Shown piece after piece: positions 8,224 to 16,924 of a DNA stretch of 64,000 nt. Both the position numbers and the translations under genes were made by a program. The first letter of the stretch is position 1. Each line of letters begins with the position of its first letter. A model generated the notes under the pieces. The model worked only from the letters and a program-made list of their open reading frames with translations, searched no databases and was not told the origin of the DNA. The stretch spans positions 1,178,001-1,242,000 of the forward strand of contig OY730443.1 in assembly GCA_963422705.1 (NCBI GenBank), written 5' to 3'. This DNA is from G963422705 sp963422705. GTDB taxonomy: Bacteria > Poribacteria > WGA-4E > WGA-3G.

Positions 8224-8598
8224 ATGCCCAAATTCAATCCGGATTTTTGGGAGCTCTCAGTTCCACCCGAATACTTTGATAGACTCACTAACGAAGAGCA
8301 TCTCTGGTACCAGCCTCCCGACAGCAAATATACGCGGACATACCGTGCGAAACGCCGGAAAGTTATCAAGCAAATTCGTCAAATCATCGCCAAGGATTTG
8401 ACCGGACGCCAAGCTGAGTGTATTCGACTCTACTTCTACGAAGACAAAACTCAGCAAGAAATTGGTAATCTTCTGGGAATCTCCCGCCGTGTCGTCAGTC
8501 AACATCTTTTTGGTGTCACGCGCAACGGAAAACAGATTGGCGGGGCGATTAATAAAATTCGGAAGGCCTGCCGCAAACAAGGGATTGAATATCCATAG
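8224..8598 (+). CDS. Sigma-70 region 4-like helix-turn-helix regulator
   Basis: A 124-residue protein whose second half (about 55-115) is a sigma-factor region 4/LuxR-like helix-turn-helix: LTGRQAECIRLYFYEDKTQQ, then EIGNLLGISRRVVSQHL as the recognition helix, then a helix ending in INKIRKACRKQ. The N-terminal half (about 1-50) is unrelated to sigma region 2, so this is not a complete sigma factor; it would bind -35-like DNA as a regulator or accessory factor. It is preceded by a 500-base structured leader with two strong leader frames, a terminator-like hairpin and a ribosome-site-hiding hairpin, and followed by a strong terminator, so it appears to be a separately controlled unit. Similar region-4-only proteins are common in phages and mobile elements; no integrase or phage gene is seen nearby. 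Confidence 0.8.
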   Translation: MPKFNPDFWELSVPPEYFDRLTNEEHLWYQPPDSKYTRTYRAKRRKVIKQIRQIIAKDLTGRQAECIRLYFYEDKTQQEIGNLLGISRRVVSQHLFGVTRNGKQIGGAINKIRKACRKQGIEYP

Positions 8599-8630
8599 AA
8601 AGCTATTTTTTACTACGATTGATAAAAATC

Positions 8631-8671
8631 AACGCGAGAGGCCCCTTAAATTAATGGTTGCCTCTCGCGTT
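8631..8671 (+). terminator. Bidirectional terminator between convergent genes
   Basis: Twelve-base perfect stem AACGCGAGAGGC (8631-8642) and GCCTCTCGCGTT (8660-8671), with T-rich sequence after it on the plus strand and A/T-rich sequence on the other side. It separates the regulator at 8224 from rluD on the opposite strand. Confidence 0.8.
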
Positions 8672-8741
8672 ATTTAACTTCTTTGCCAAGTTGTAAGTCG
8701 GCTTGCTAAAATTATTGCACCGGATGACGCTCAATTTTCAA

Positions 8742-9707
8742 CTAAGCCTCACGCAAGGCATCAACAAGTCGTTGCATATCGTTAAATATTGGTGCAGAAA
8801 AGGTTAAACGTTCGTTTGTAATTGGATGCGTGAACTCAAGAGTCTGCGCATGCAATGCCTGTCGTTTCAACTGCCCCAGTGCCTGCTTAACACTATCAGC
8901 CCACGCATCATGCATGGCACGTTTTTCACCGCCGTAAATCGCATCTCCGGCAACCGGATGTCCGATGTGTTGCAAATGTACCCGAATCTGATGGAGTCTT
9001 CCGGTATCTAACTTGAGTTGAACAAACGCAAATTTCTGATAACTTTCCAATACCTGATAGTGCGTAATAGCACGCCGTCCCCCCGTTTTCACCGTTGTCA
9101 TCCGCCTCCTGTCCCGGTGGCTCCGAACAATTTGCATATCAATCGTCCCCTTCTCCTTCAACGGTGTTCCGCACACGACTGCAACATATAATCGCGTGCT
9201 TGTATGCATTTCAAATTGAAGAGAGAGTCCCCGGTGAACAACATCCCCTTTAGCAACAACAAGTCCACCCGTAGTATCCTTGTCAAGTCTATGCACAATC
9301 CCCGGACGTTCTACACCACCAATACCAGAAAGATTAGGGCAGTGCGCAAGAAGCGCATTGACGAGCGTTCCAGTGTTAACACCATTTGTGGGATGAACAA
9401 GCATCCCCGCCGGTTTATTGACGACAATTAAGTGACTATCTTCATAAAGAATATCAAGTGCAATCACCTCGGCTTGTACCGTTGCCAAAGAACGCGTTCG
9501 CGGAACAGTGAAATAAATTCTGTCGCCACCCCGGAGCAAATAACTCGGTTGTTTTGATACTTTACTGTTAACGGTTACAGCACCTTCACGAATTAATTTC
9601 TGCAGATAGGTTCGCGAAAATCCTTCAGTGGTATTGTGAAGAAACCGGTCCAAACGGGCCCCGCGATGAGCGGATTGAATGTAGTAACACCGCGTTTTAT
9701 TTTTCAT
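8742..9707 (-). CDS. rluD: RluA-family 23S rRNA pseudouridine synthase (RluD-like)
   Basis: A 321-residue enzyme with an N-terminal S4 RNA-binding domain (about 16-80: ARLDRFLHNTT, YLQKLIREGAVTVN) and a PseudoU_synth_2 catalytic domain. The catalytic aspartate lies in GIVHRLDKDTTGGLVVAKG (about 138-156), the RluA-family form of HRLDxxTSG; the family motifs NKPAGMLVHP and LDTGRLHQIRVHL follow the expected order. It isomerises selected uridines of large-subunit rRNA. RluD is the closest E. coli type by domain plan, although other RluA subgroups (RluC) share it. It is followed at lower coordinates by the shared terminator at 8631-8671. The upstream gene, a cysteine desulfurase, ends 134 bases before its start. 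Confidence 0.9.
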   Translation of the reverse strand: MKNKTRCYYIQSAHRGARLDRFLHNTTEGFSRTYLQKLIREGAVTVNSKVSKQPSYLLRGGDRIYFTVPRTRSLATVQAEVIALDILYEDSHLIVVNKPAGMLVHPTNGVNTGTLVNALLAHCPNLSGIGGVERPGIVHRLDKDTTGGLVVAKGDVVHRGLSLQFEMHTSTRLYVAVVCGTPLKEKGTIDMQIVRSHRDRRRMTTVKTGGRRAITHYQVLESYQKFAFVQLKLDTGRLHQIRVHLQHIGHPVAGDAIYGGEKRAMHDAWADSVKQALGQLKRQALHAQTLEFTHPITNERLTFSAPIFNDMQRLVDALREA

Positions 9708-9841
9708 AGTTCGTCTCTTCGAACAACTTAATCTTATTTAGAGTCGGTTCAACAAAAATTATTAAAAAATTAATTCTATTTCTGTTCACCACTATATTCC
9801 TTCAGGAATTCGCGTGGGGCATTATCTCGTATTGTGGCATG

Positions 9842-11002
9842 TCATCCTCTATACAACGTTCGCATCTGCTGAATAACCTTCGGCAATTTTGCAATAACAG
9901 CATCAATCTCGGCTTCCGTTGTTCCTTTACCGAGTGAAAACCGGACTGTGCCTTGCGCCAATTTCGGAGGCAAGCCGAGCGCAGCGAGCACATGCGACGG
10001 TTCCATTGAACCCGAGGTACACGCAGAACCAGTTGATACACAGATACCCTCCATATCCAAACGTAAAATGAGACTCTCGCCCTCCACATTTCCAAAGGAG
10101 ACATTGAGAGTCCCAGGGGCACAATGCTCTGGATGTCCGTTATAGTGAATATTTTTAATGTGGGTATCTAAACTATGCCGCAACCGCTGCGTTAACTTAT
10201 CAAGATGCGCTGCGTAATCGTTCTGTTCTTTGTTAGCAAGTTCCGCCGCAACGCCAAGTCCGACGATAGCCGGTACATTCTCCGAGCCAGCACGCCGGTT
10301 GCGCTCATGCGTACCACCGTGGACAAGGTTCGCCAACCGGGTACCTCGACGTATGTAAAGCACACCGATACCTTTCGGTGCGTAAATTTTATGCCCCGAA
10401 AGCGAGAGTAGATTGACACCTAACGCCTGAACGTCAATATCTAATTTTCCGACTGATTGTACCGCATCGGTATGCAGCGGAATCTCGTACTCTTGAGCGA
10501 TTTCAGATATCTTTTCAATCGGTTGAATGGTACCGTTCTCATTATTAACATGCATGATGGATATCAGCACCGTCTCTTCACGAATCGCCTCGCGAAGCTG
10601 CTCCAATCGAATTCGCCCGTACCGGGAAACGGGTAAATACGTTACTTCAAAACCACGTTGCTCAAGATATTGACAGGTATGCAACACAGCATGATGTTCA
10701 ACAGAAGAGGTGATGATATGGCTACCTTTTCCTCGACTTCTTTGAAGCTCCGTCACCCCTTTGATAGCGTGATTATTCGCTTCGGTTCCACTTCCGGTGA
10801 ATACAATTTCTGTCGGGCTTTTCGCGCCGATGAGTTCCGCGACTTGTTCCCTTCCGATATCAATCGCATTCCGTGCCTCGCGCCCATAAGCATGAATACT
10901 GGAACTGTTGCCGAATACCTCTGTTAGATAAGGCATCATTGCATGCCGCACCTCGGGATAAAGAGGTGTTGTTGCGTTATAATCCAAATAGATACGTTGC
11001 AT
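9842..11002 (-). CDS. iscS: Cysteine desulfurase (NifS/IscS family)
   Basis: A 386-residue PLP-dependent class V aminotransferase-fold enzyme releasing sulfur from cysteine as a persulfide for Fe-S clusters or tRNA thiolation. Visible features: opening YLDYNATTPLYPEV; TGSGTEANNHAIKG near 69 (PLP phosphate region); HTDAVQSVGK near 177; the Schiff-base lysine in SLSGHKIYAPKG (about 200); and the persulfide cysteine in STGSACTSG (about 323). The cysteine loop is the group I (IscS/NifS) form, not the short SufS type. No iscU or iscA is adjacent, so a tRNA-modifying role is equally possible. It could serve the Mrp ATPase elsewhere in the window. It lies 57 bases downstream of the COG3014 lipoprotein on the same strand. 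Confidence 0.92.
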   Translation of the reverse strand: MQRIYLDYNATTPLYPEVRHAMMPYLTEVFGNSSSIHAYGREARNAIDIGREQVAELIGAKSPTEIVFTGSGTEANNHAIKGVTELQRSRGKGSHIITSSVEHHAVLHTCQYLEQRGFEVTYLPVSRYGRIRLEQLREAIREETVLISIMHVNNENGTIQPIEKISEIAQEYEIPLHTDAVQSVGKLDIDVQALGVNLLSLSGHKIYAPKGIGVLYIRRGTRLANLVHGGTHERNRRAGSENVPAIVGLGVAAELANKEQNDYAAHLDKLTQRLRHSLDTHIKNIHYNGHPEHCAPGTLNVSFGNVEGESLILRLDMEGICVSTGSACTSGSMEPSHVLAALGLPPKLAQGTVRFSLGKGTTEAEIDAVIAKLPKVIQQMRTLYRG

Positions 11003-11059
11003 GTTATGCCTATTGCGTTAGAACAGTTCTTTTAGCGGACTGCAGTTTAAAAATCACGC

Positions 11060-12412
11060 TTACTTGTACGTTCGATAATTCAACAAGGTTATCCGATTCG
11101 AAGAAATCTCAACATCGCCAAGCCGTTCACGTAAACCGATACCCCCATTTCCATTTAAAAATGAGAGTCCAACAGTATGCGTCCCTTCAGGAAGTGACAT
11201 CCGGACCATAAATATCTGATTCGGAAGGGTTACCCATGAACGCGTATCCGCCTTTTCAGTGATAATATTGACAAGGTTCGCAAGCAATCCTAAGACTTCA
11301 CTTTTCTTATCCACTTCCCGCGTCACCAAGTACTTTAGCAAAGCACGAACTAATGTTCGGAAGAGAACCACCGTGTACTCAGTGTTCAATGTCTCTATAG
11401 CGATTTGCTCTACATCTTCCACCAAATGGCCTTGCTCTATCATTTCGCCGACTTGCACCTTAATTCCGGTGAGCTGAGGGCGATTGGAATGGTACGTCGG
11501 CATCTCAATGTGTAACAAGTATTCCAATTCAACGTCCGGATAGGTTCTCCCCTCACGTTCAAGGAGCGTCGGAACAAATTTTTTAGCCTCCGCTTCATGT
11601 TCTTCGCCAAATTCATCCGTTTTCAAGATTGGGAACGTCAACGTCACTTTATCTTTCTGTGGAACGTATCCGCTTTCGTAAAATAGAATCAGCTCGCCAT
11701 AATTCTCAGGATACTCGGGTAGTGCCCCGTATAGCGCTTGGTAATCCGCGGCCTCTTCGGTAAATCCCAATTTTCGCGCGACACGCACTAGCGAATCACC
11801 AAGATACTCAGGAATAGGAACCCCTGCCTTCTCGAGGCTATTCCGGTAGTTTACCTCAGCCTGACGATAGGAGATAAACGCATCGTTCCACTCCCCAGCG
11901 GCTTCAAAAATCATTCCGCACAGATATGCCACAAATCCACTTCCAAAAAAGTCATAATCGTCGCCTTCACCTTTATAGTACTCAATTAAATTCGTTGCTT
12001 GGCGACATTCTACCAGTGCTCCGCTCAACTGATTCAAATAGTAATAATTAAGAATCTGATAATAGTAGCTTAAAAGCCTCTCATACTTTTTAACGGCATA
12101 AGGCTTTGCCAAATCAGAGGTAACAAGCGAGAGCGCTTCTTTTGAAAGACTTTTCGTATAGAGCTCATCGGCGATTTCTTCGGCTTGTCCCAACGTTTCA
12201 TTACTATCCATAAAATGGTTTGCATAGTGGGCAACCATTCCAAGTTCAAATAGTAGCGGCAGTTCCGCTTTCTTCTGTGCGTTCTTCTTTAATTCCGCGT
12301 AAGCTTCTTCATAATTTCCCGTCTCTAATGAGATACGAAGTTCCTGCATACTATAGCGGCTGCATCCTGTGACGAGGAATAGCGAAAGCAAGATAGGTAA
12401 TATCTTTATCAT
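11060..12412 (-). CDS. COG3014-like lipoprotein
   Basis: The best start is the ATG at 12412, giving 450 residues and a lipoprotein signal: MIKILPILLSLFLVTGC, cleaved before the cysteine. An in-frame ATG at 12481 would bury that signal. The mature part begins with helical, TPR-like sequence (NYEEAYAELKK, WNDAFISYRQAEVNYRNS) and ends in a beta-rich domain from about residue 280. The overall layout agrees with the uncharacterised COG3014 family, which is often encoded beside LpoB/CsgG-type lipoproteins, exactly as here (LpoB-like gene 96 bases upstream on the same strand). It is probably anchored in the outer membrane facing the periplasm. Function is unknown; the pairing suggests envelope assembly or peptidoglycan-synthase control. 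Confidence 0.75.
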   Translation of the reverse strand: MIKILPILLSLFLVTGCSRYSMQELRISLETGNYEEAYAELKKNAQKKAELPLLFELGMVAHYANHFMDSNETLGQAEEIADELYTKSLSKEALSLVTSDLAKPYAVKKYERLLSYYYQILNYYYLNQLSGALVECRQATNLIEYYKGEGDDYDFFGSGFVAYLCGMIFEAAGEWNDAFISYRQAEVNYRNSLEKAGVPIPEYLGDSLVRVARKLGFTEEAADYQALYGALPEYPENYGELILFYESGYVPQKDKVTLTFPILKTDEFGEEHEAEAKKFVPTLLEREGRTYPDVELEYLLHIEMPTYHSNRPQLTGIKVQVGEMIEQGHLVEDVEQIAIETLNTEYTVVLFRTLVRALLKYLVTREVDKKSEVLGLLANLVNIITEKADTRSWVTLPNQIFMVRMSLPEGTHTVGLSFLNGNGGIGLRERLGDVEISSNRITLLNYRTYK

Positions 12413-12508
12413 AAGGTTTTTAATGAGCGTCTCCGTTACGGATGAATTTGCCTGCCAACGCATTTTTGGTAGGCAAGACAAAATCCCCAGGAGAAGCGTG
12501 CATCGATT

Positions 12509-13141
12509 TTACATTTTATACTTTTTGCGCCCAATAAACTTTTTAATTTTCTCTTGCCCTATCCAGACCTTTTCATTTGTCTCAATGTTTGTGAGCGTCA
12601 AATCTGTCTGGTAGAACATAACTTGGTTTCCACCTTCCTGATCTGCAATCGTATTAATTTCGCCTGTCATCATGTAATCGGCGCCAAGCTCCCGTCCCAT
12701 CCGTTTAATCGTTTCAATCGCAGAGAATTCGCCTTGTTCAGCGCGTTCTTCGCGAATTTCACTGCGTTCACTTGCGCTAGATACGGTACGCACTTTTCCT
12801 GAATTGATAAACGCGCGTTCAATATCACTAATGAACGTTTGCACGGCGATGTGTTCCATACTCTTATTTCGGATGCCCCCCACGATGAGTACAGGTTTTG
12901 CTGAAGCATCAGCAGTATGTTCAATAATCCAGGAATGGCCTAAACAGTCCTCAATAATTGTCTCTGCTACCATGCGGGAATCGGTGTCATTCCAACGTCC
13001 AGAGAGGTCAATCGTCGTATCACTTTCAACACGCGTGACCTGTTTAGATGCACCGCATCCGACAAGAGCGATGAGTCCAATGAGTAGCTGGCATACCAAC
13101 AGAACAGTATGGTTTGCGAGTTTACGTTGTTTTTCATACAT
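12509..13141 (-). CDS. LpoB-like lipoprotein (penicillin-binding-protein activator family)
   Basis: A 210-residue lipoprotein. The signal ends in LIALVGC with a CGAS continuation, giving an outer-membrane-type anchor. The mature domain carries the LpoB hallmark DTTIDLSGRWNDTDSRMVAE at about residues 40-60 and later GRELGADYMMTGEINTI, matching the CsgG/TolB-N-like fold of LpoB. In E. coli LpoB activates PBP1b, but in distant phyla these proteins are known only by homology. It forms an operon with the COG3014-like gene downstream. The ribosome site AAAAAGGAGA lies right before the ATG. Confidence is high for the family and low for the exact role. Confidence 0.85.
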   Translation of the reverse strand: MYEKQRKLANHTVLLVCQLLIGLIALVGCGASKQVTRVESDTTIDLSGRWNDTDSRMVAETIIEDCLGHSWIIEHTADASAKPVLIVGGIRNKSMEHIAVQTFISDIERAFINSGKVRTVSSASERSEIREERAEQGEFSAIETIKRMGRELGADYMMTGEINTIADQEGGNQVMFYQTDLTLTNIETNEKVWIGQEKIKKFIGRKKYKM

Positions 13142-13207
13142 GAGATATTCTCCTTTTTACAAAAAGGCCACGATTAGCTATGAGTTCAAAGCGGCCTAGC
13201 TTTCATA

Positions 13208-13237
13208 GCAAAAATAGACAGGGACAAGAATTTGTCC
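13208..13237 (-). terminator. Probable thrS terminator
   Basis: Minus-strand stem GGACAA, loop ATTC, TTGTCC (13222-13237), extended by a partly paired CAG/CTG, then TCTATTTTTGC. It lies 20 bases after the thrS stop. Confidence 0.5.
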
Positions 13238-13256
13238 ACTGTTACTGAAACATACA

Positions 13257-15041
13257 TTAGAAATCCAAATCGGATTCACTCACAATTTTATCAACGAAGG
13301 TTGCGAGGGGAACCTCCCCGATGTTTCCTTCATCACGATTTCGGACGCTCACAGTTCTTTTTTCTTCTTCCCGCCCGCCGATAATTAGCATATACGGAAC
13401 GCGTTGTAATCGAGCGTGACGGATTTTAGCACCGATTTTATCATCACCAGCATCTAACTCCACACGGCACCCCTTTTGCAGCAAAAGTTGTAGAACCTCT
13501 CTACCATAATTAGCAAACCGTTCACTAATAGTCATCACAACGCACTGTACGGGGGCAAGCCATGTCGGGAAGGCACCTGCATAATGCTCAATCAGCATCG
13601 CGATGAACCGTTCAAAACTACCACATATCGCGCGATGAATAACGACAGGCCGTTTTTCGCTGCCATCCTGCCCGACATAAATTAGGCTAAAACGTTCGGG
13701 CAGCTGGAAATCAAGCTGAACTGTGGCACATTGCACATCGCGGTTAAGCGAATCCTTAACCTGAAAATCAAGTTTTGGGCCGTAAAAGGCGGCCTCCGCC
13801 GCGTCAATCTGATACGTTATCTGATTGTTTTTTAGCACATCTTCAAGCATCTCCTCGGCGCGGTTCCATACAGCAATATCACCCATAAACTTATCCGGAT
13901 TGCGCGTACTTAGATTGCATCGAAAAGGCAATTCGAATTTGCTGTAGATACGTTGAAAAAGAGCAAGGATACGTTCATACTCATCAGCAATTTGCGTCTC
14001 TGTAATAAAGTTGTGCGAGTCATCTTGGGAGAGTTGACGTACGCGTGACAGCCCACTTAACGTTCCCGTGGCTTCGTTCCGATGTAATACCCCCTGATCA
14101 TGCAGGCGGTAGGGCAAATCTCGGTAACTGTGGCGTTTGCTTTTGTAAATCAGCATGTGCGCCGGACAGTTCATCGGTTTCAGTGCGCTTGTTGCCTCAC
14201 CGGTTTCGTTTTGCACGAGGAACATACCGTCCATGAAGTGTTCCCAATGCCCCGACGTTTTCCAGAGACTACTATCATAAATCAAGGGGGTGCGGACTTC
14301 CTGATACCCTTCACTGAGATAAAGTTTACGCGTTTTTTCAGACAAGATGTTATAGATGATTGTTCCCTTGGGGAGCCAAAATGCGCTGCCGGGCGATTCG
14401 GGATGCATCTGAAACAGTTCCAATTCGCGCCCCAATTTACGATGATCCCGTTTAGCAGCTTCTTCGCGTTGTATTAAGTCTGCCTGAAGTGCATCTTTCG
14501 TCTCCCAGGCCGTCCCATAAATCCGTTGTAGTTGCTCGCGATTGCTATCGCCGCGCCAATAGGCTCCGGAAACTCGTAGCAATTTAAAGTGGCGGCACTC
14601 CCTTGTTGAATTAACGTGAGGCCCCTTGCAGAGATCGGTGAAGTCGCCGTTGTGGTAAATCGAAACCCCGTCTTCAGCAACGCCCTCCTGTTCGGAAATA
14701 CCGTCAATGAGTTCCAATTTGAACTTTTGCCCGCGTTCCGCAAACCATGTCTGTGCCTTACCATAATCCCAGTTCTCCTGTTGAAAAGGGACGTTGGCTT
14801 TAATCATCGCCTTCATGTACCTCTCAATTTCAGGGAAATCGTCAGGCGTAATAGGGCGCGGCACCTCCATGTCGTAATAGAACTCATTCTCAATTGGCGG
14901 GCCGATGGCAAGCTTCACGCTGCTTTCGCCATCTGGAAACAGTTGTTGCACAGCATACGCCATAATATGTGCCGTAGAATGGCGAAGCCGCTGTAGATAC
15001 TCAACTTTATCCGGCTGGTGGAATTCACCCATTGTGTTCAA
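13257..15041 (-). CDS. thrS: Threonyl-tRNA synthetase lacking the TGS domain
   Basis: Charges tRNA-Thr. The 594 residues begin directly at the N2 editing domain (LRHSTAHIMAYAVQQLFP near 19-36 with the HxxxH motif, and TDLCKGPHV near 135), so the N-terminal TGS domain of about 60 residues present in the 640-residue E. coli enzyme is absent. The class II catalytic core follows: MNCPAH (zinc cysteine, about 289), GLSRVRQLSQDDSHNF (motif 2 region), the zinc histidines, and RAICGSFERF (motif 3). The anticodon-binding domain fills the last 100 residues. No start further upstream would restore TGS. It lies 164 bases downstream of the tRNA Gly-Cys-Val cluster on the same strand and may share its promoter. 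Confidence 0.95.
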   Translation of the reverse strand: MNTMGEFHQPDKVEYLQRLRHSTAHIMAYAVQQLFPDGESSVKLAIGPPIENEFYYDMEVPRPITPDDFPEIERYMKAMIKANVPFQQENWDYGKAQTWFAERGQKFKLELIDGISEQEGVAEDGVSIYHNGDFTDLCKGPHVNSTRECRHFKLLRVSGAYWRGDSNREQLQRIYGTAWETKDALQADLIQREEAAKRDHRKLGRELELFQMHPESPGSAFWLPKGTIIYNILSEKTRKLYLSEGYQEVRTPLIYDSSLWKTSGHWEHFMDGMFLVQNETGEATSALKPMNCPAHMLIYKSKRHSYRDLPYRLHDQGVLHRNEATGTLSGLSRVRQLSQDDSHNFITETQIADEYERILALFQRIYSKFELPFRCNLSTRNPDKFMGDIAVWNRAEEMLEDVLKNNQITYQIDAAEAAFYGPKLDFQVKDSLNRDVQCATVQLDFQLPERFSLIYVGQDGSEKRPVVIHRAICGSFERFIAMLIEHYAGAFPTWLAPVQCVVMTISERFANYGREVLQLLLQKGCRVELDAGDDKIGAKIRHARLQRVPYMLIIGGREEEKRTVSVRNRDEGNIGEVPLATFVDKIVSESDLDF

Positions 15042-15205
15042 CTCTCTTTAAAATCTGTTAAATTTAACGTTTTTCTCAAAACACCGTTTACGTTAATATT
15101 TTACAAAATATAACCGCGAACCGCAAATTAAAACGAACAGCGGTCCCAGTGAAGTAAAGCAGGATGTTGGCAATTGCGATGTATGTGATAGGGAGAAGTT
15201 TTAAA

Positions 15206-15279
15206 TGGGCGGTACAGGACTTGAACCTGTGACCTCTTGCATGTCAAGCAAACGCTCTAGCCACCTGAGCTAACCGCCC
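15206..15279 (-). tRNA. tRNA-Val (anticodon GAC)
   Basis: Cloverleaf of 74 bases with acceptor GGGCGGT/ACCGCCC, D arm TAGCTCAGGTGGCTAGAGC, anticodon loop TTGACAT (anticodon GAC), T arm GGTTCAAGTCC and discriminator A. No encoded CCA. It is the last of three tRNAs on this strand. Confidence 0.95.
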
Positions 15280-15292
15280 GTTTATGGGATGG

Positions 15293-15364
15293 AGGTGGCG
15301 GTCGGAATCGAACCGACGAATAAGAGTTTTGCAGACTCTGGCCTTACCACTTGGCTACGCCACC
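15293..15364 (-). tRNA. tRNA-Cys (anticodon GCA)
   Basis: Acceptor GGTGGCG/CGCCACC, short D arm, anticodon loop CTGCAAA (anticodon GCA), T arm GGTTCGATTCC, and discriminator U, which is the identity base of tRNA-Cys. 72 bases, no encoded CCA. Confidence 0.95.
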
Positions 15365-15370
15365 GGAATA

Positions 15371-15442
15371 AGCGGGAGACGAGATTTGAACTCGCGACCT
15401 CCACCTTGGCAAGGTGGAGCTCTACCACTGAGCTACTCCCGC
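15371..15442 (-). tRNA. tRNA-Gly (anticodon GCC)
   Basis: Acceptor GCGGGAG/CTCCCGC, D arm TAGCTCAGTGGTAGAGC, anticodon loop TTGCCAA (anticodon GCC), T arm AGTTCAAATCT, discriminator U. 72 bases, no encoded CCA. First of the cluster; only six bases separate it from tRNA-Cys. Confidence 0.95.
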
Positions 15443-15500
15443 ATCATCTTCAAAGAACACACGCGGAGAATGCGTGACTTTAAAAATACCATATATAGTT

Positions 15501-15529
15501 AGTTTAACATATTTTTCTTAAAATGTCAA
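15501..15529 (-). promoter_or_regulatory. Promoter of the tRNA Gly-Cys-Val cluster (and possibly thrS)
   Basis: Minus-strand TTGACA (15524-15529), 17-base spacer, TAAACT (15501-15506), 59 bases before the first tRNA. No separate promoter was seen between tRNA-Val and thrS. Confidence 0.75.
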
Positions 15530-15655
15530 ATTAATTTGCGATTAAAATGATAAAAATTTGCAATTTTGAAAAAATTCGTTTCATGACATAAAAAAAAAGA
15601 CGCTTAGTAGGCATTAAACCATTCTTTTCCGATAAACTAACAGTATCTAGTTATT

Positions 15656-16861
15656 TTAAGTTCGGTAGTCAGCGTTAATTCGGATGTAATCGTAAGAATA
15701 ATCACACGTCCACATCTTTAGCCCAACACCACCAGCGCGTAAATCAATGGTAATCTTGACCGGATTTTGAGCAAATAACGCGGTTGCTTTTTTCTCGTTA
15801 AAACCAATATCCATTCCATTTTTAACCAGCTGGTAGTCTTGAAGCCATATGTTGACTTGATACGGTTCGAATTCTGCCCCTGATTTCCCGATTGCCATCA
15901 TGATACGTCCCCAATTCGCATCGTTAGCAAAGATGGCTGTCTTGACGAGCGGAGATTCGGCAACAGCACGCGCTGCCTTTTCTGCATCATTGCGGCTTTT
16001 CGCGTTTTTGACGACTACCTCAACAAGTTTCGTAGCACCTTCACCATCACATGCAAGCATCTTAGTTAATTCAGTACAGACGAACTGCAGTCCTTCACAA
16101 AATGCTTCATAAATTCTGCTGTTAGCATCTACGATTTCAACGTTACGCGCGCTCCCCGTCGTTAGAATTAGCACCGTATCATTTGTACTACAATCGGTGT
16201 CAACGGTTAACAGATTAAAGGTATCATTGACCGCCTGAGTTAGGGCTGTATGGAGCAGTTCTGCAGTAATACATGCATCCGTAGTCAGAAAGGAGAGCAT
16301 CGTTGCCATATTGGGGGCTATCATCCCCGAACCTTTGGCAATTCCCCCAATTCTCACCGGCACGTTGTCAATTTCTACCTCAACGGCAACAGATTTACGG
16401 TGCGTATCAGTCGTCATAATGGCTTCTGCAGCATCATCACCACCTTCAGTACTAAGTTCGTTTGCGGCGAGCTGGATTCCCTTCGCAATCTTATCCATCG
16501 GTAGCTGCTGCCCGATAACACCGGTTGATGAGACGAGGACGAGGTTTTCAGCAATTCCGAGTTGTTCCCCAGTCAAACTTGCCATTTGCTGAGCGTTTGC
16601 CAGGCCCAGCTCCCCTGTACATGCATTCGCATTTCCGCTGTTAATAATAATGACTTGTGCTGTCGCATCGGTGAGGTGCTGGCGGCAAACCCATACCGGC
16701 GCAGCGGTGACGCTATTCTTGGTAAAAACACCCGCGGCAATCGCAGGGCAATCCGTCACAATCAAAGCCACATCCTTTTGATTATCTTTTTTTATTCCAG
16801 CGTGCACACCTGCTGCTCGCACGCCGCAAACCGACGTTATTCCGCCATCTATCTCTTTCAT
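15656..16861 (-). CDS. argJ: Glutamate N-acetyltransferase / ornithine acetyltransferase
   Basis: A 401-residue ArgJ from the ATG at 16861, chosen because a GAGGAA ribosome site precedes it and because the promoter at 16895-16924 makes the longer frame (start 16924) impossible. It transfers the acetyl group of N-acetylornithine to glutamate, recycling it in arginine synthesis. Marks are TDCPAIAAGVFTKN near 37, INSGNANACTG near 74 and the self-cleavage site KGSGMIAPNMATMLSF near 178-193, where the threonine of ATML becomes the N-terminal nucleophile of the beta chain. Monofunctional versus bifunctional (with N-acetylglutamate synthase activity) cannot be told from sequence. No other arg gene is in the window. 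Confidence 0.94.
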   Translation of the reverse strand: MKEIDGGITSVCGVRAAGVHAGIKKDNQKDVALIVTDCPAIAAGVFTKNSVTAAPVWVCRQHLTDATAQVIIINSGNANACTGELGLANAQQMASLTGEQLGIAENLVLVSSTGVIGQQLPMDKIAKGIQLAANELSTEGGDDAAEAIMTTDTHRKSVAVEVEIDNVPVRIGGIAKGSGMIAPNMATMLSFLTTDACITAELLHTALTQAVNDTFNLLTVDTDCSTNDTVLILTTGSARNVEIVDANSRIYEAFCEGLQFVCTELTKMLACDGEGATKLVEVVVKNAKSRNDAEKAARAVAESPLVKTAIFANDANWGRIMMAIGKSGAEFEPYQVNIWLQDYQLVKNGMDIGFNEKKATALFAQNPVKITIDLRAGGVGLKMWTCDYSYDYIRINADYRT

Positions 16862-16894
16862 TAAAACGTTCCTCAGGAATGTCATTGTAGAGGA

Positions 16895-16924
16895 ATTATA
16901 ATATATTCTGAACAAAATTGTCAA
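16895..16924 (-). promoter_or_regulatory. Promoter of argJ
   Basis: Minus-strand TTGACA (16919-16924), 18-base spacer, TATAAT (16895-16900), both perfect. Transcription should start near 16888, about 27 bases before the argJ ATG. No clear ArgR box was recognised. Confidence 0.85.

Noticed and set aside
15121..15165. T-box-like TGGGACCGC sequence and a possible terminator upstream of thrS (minus strand)
   Set aside because: The nine bases fit the T-box core, and a GCGGT partner follows, but only about 40 bases separate it from tRNA-Val, leaving no room for Stem I with a specifier loop. Chance similarity is more likely.
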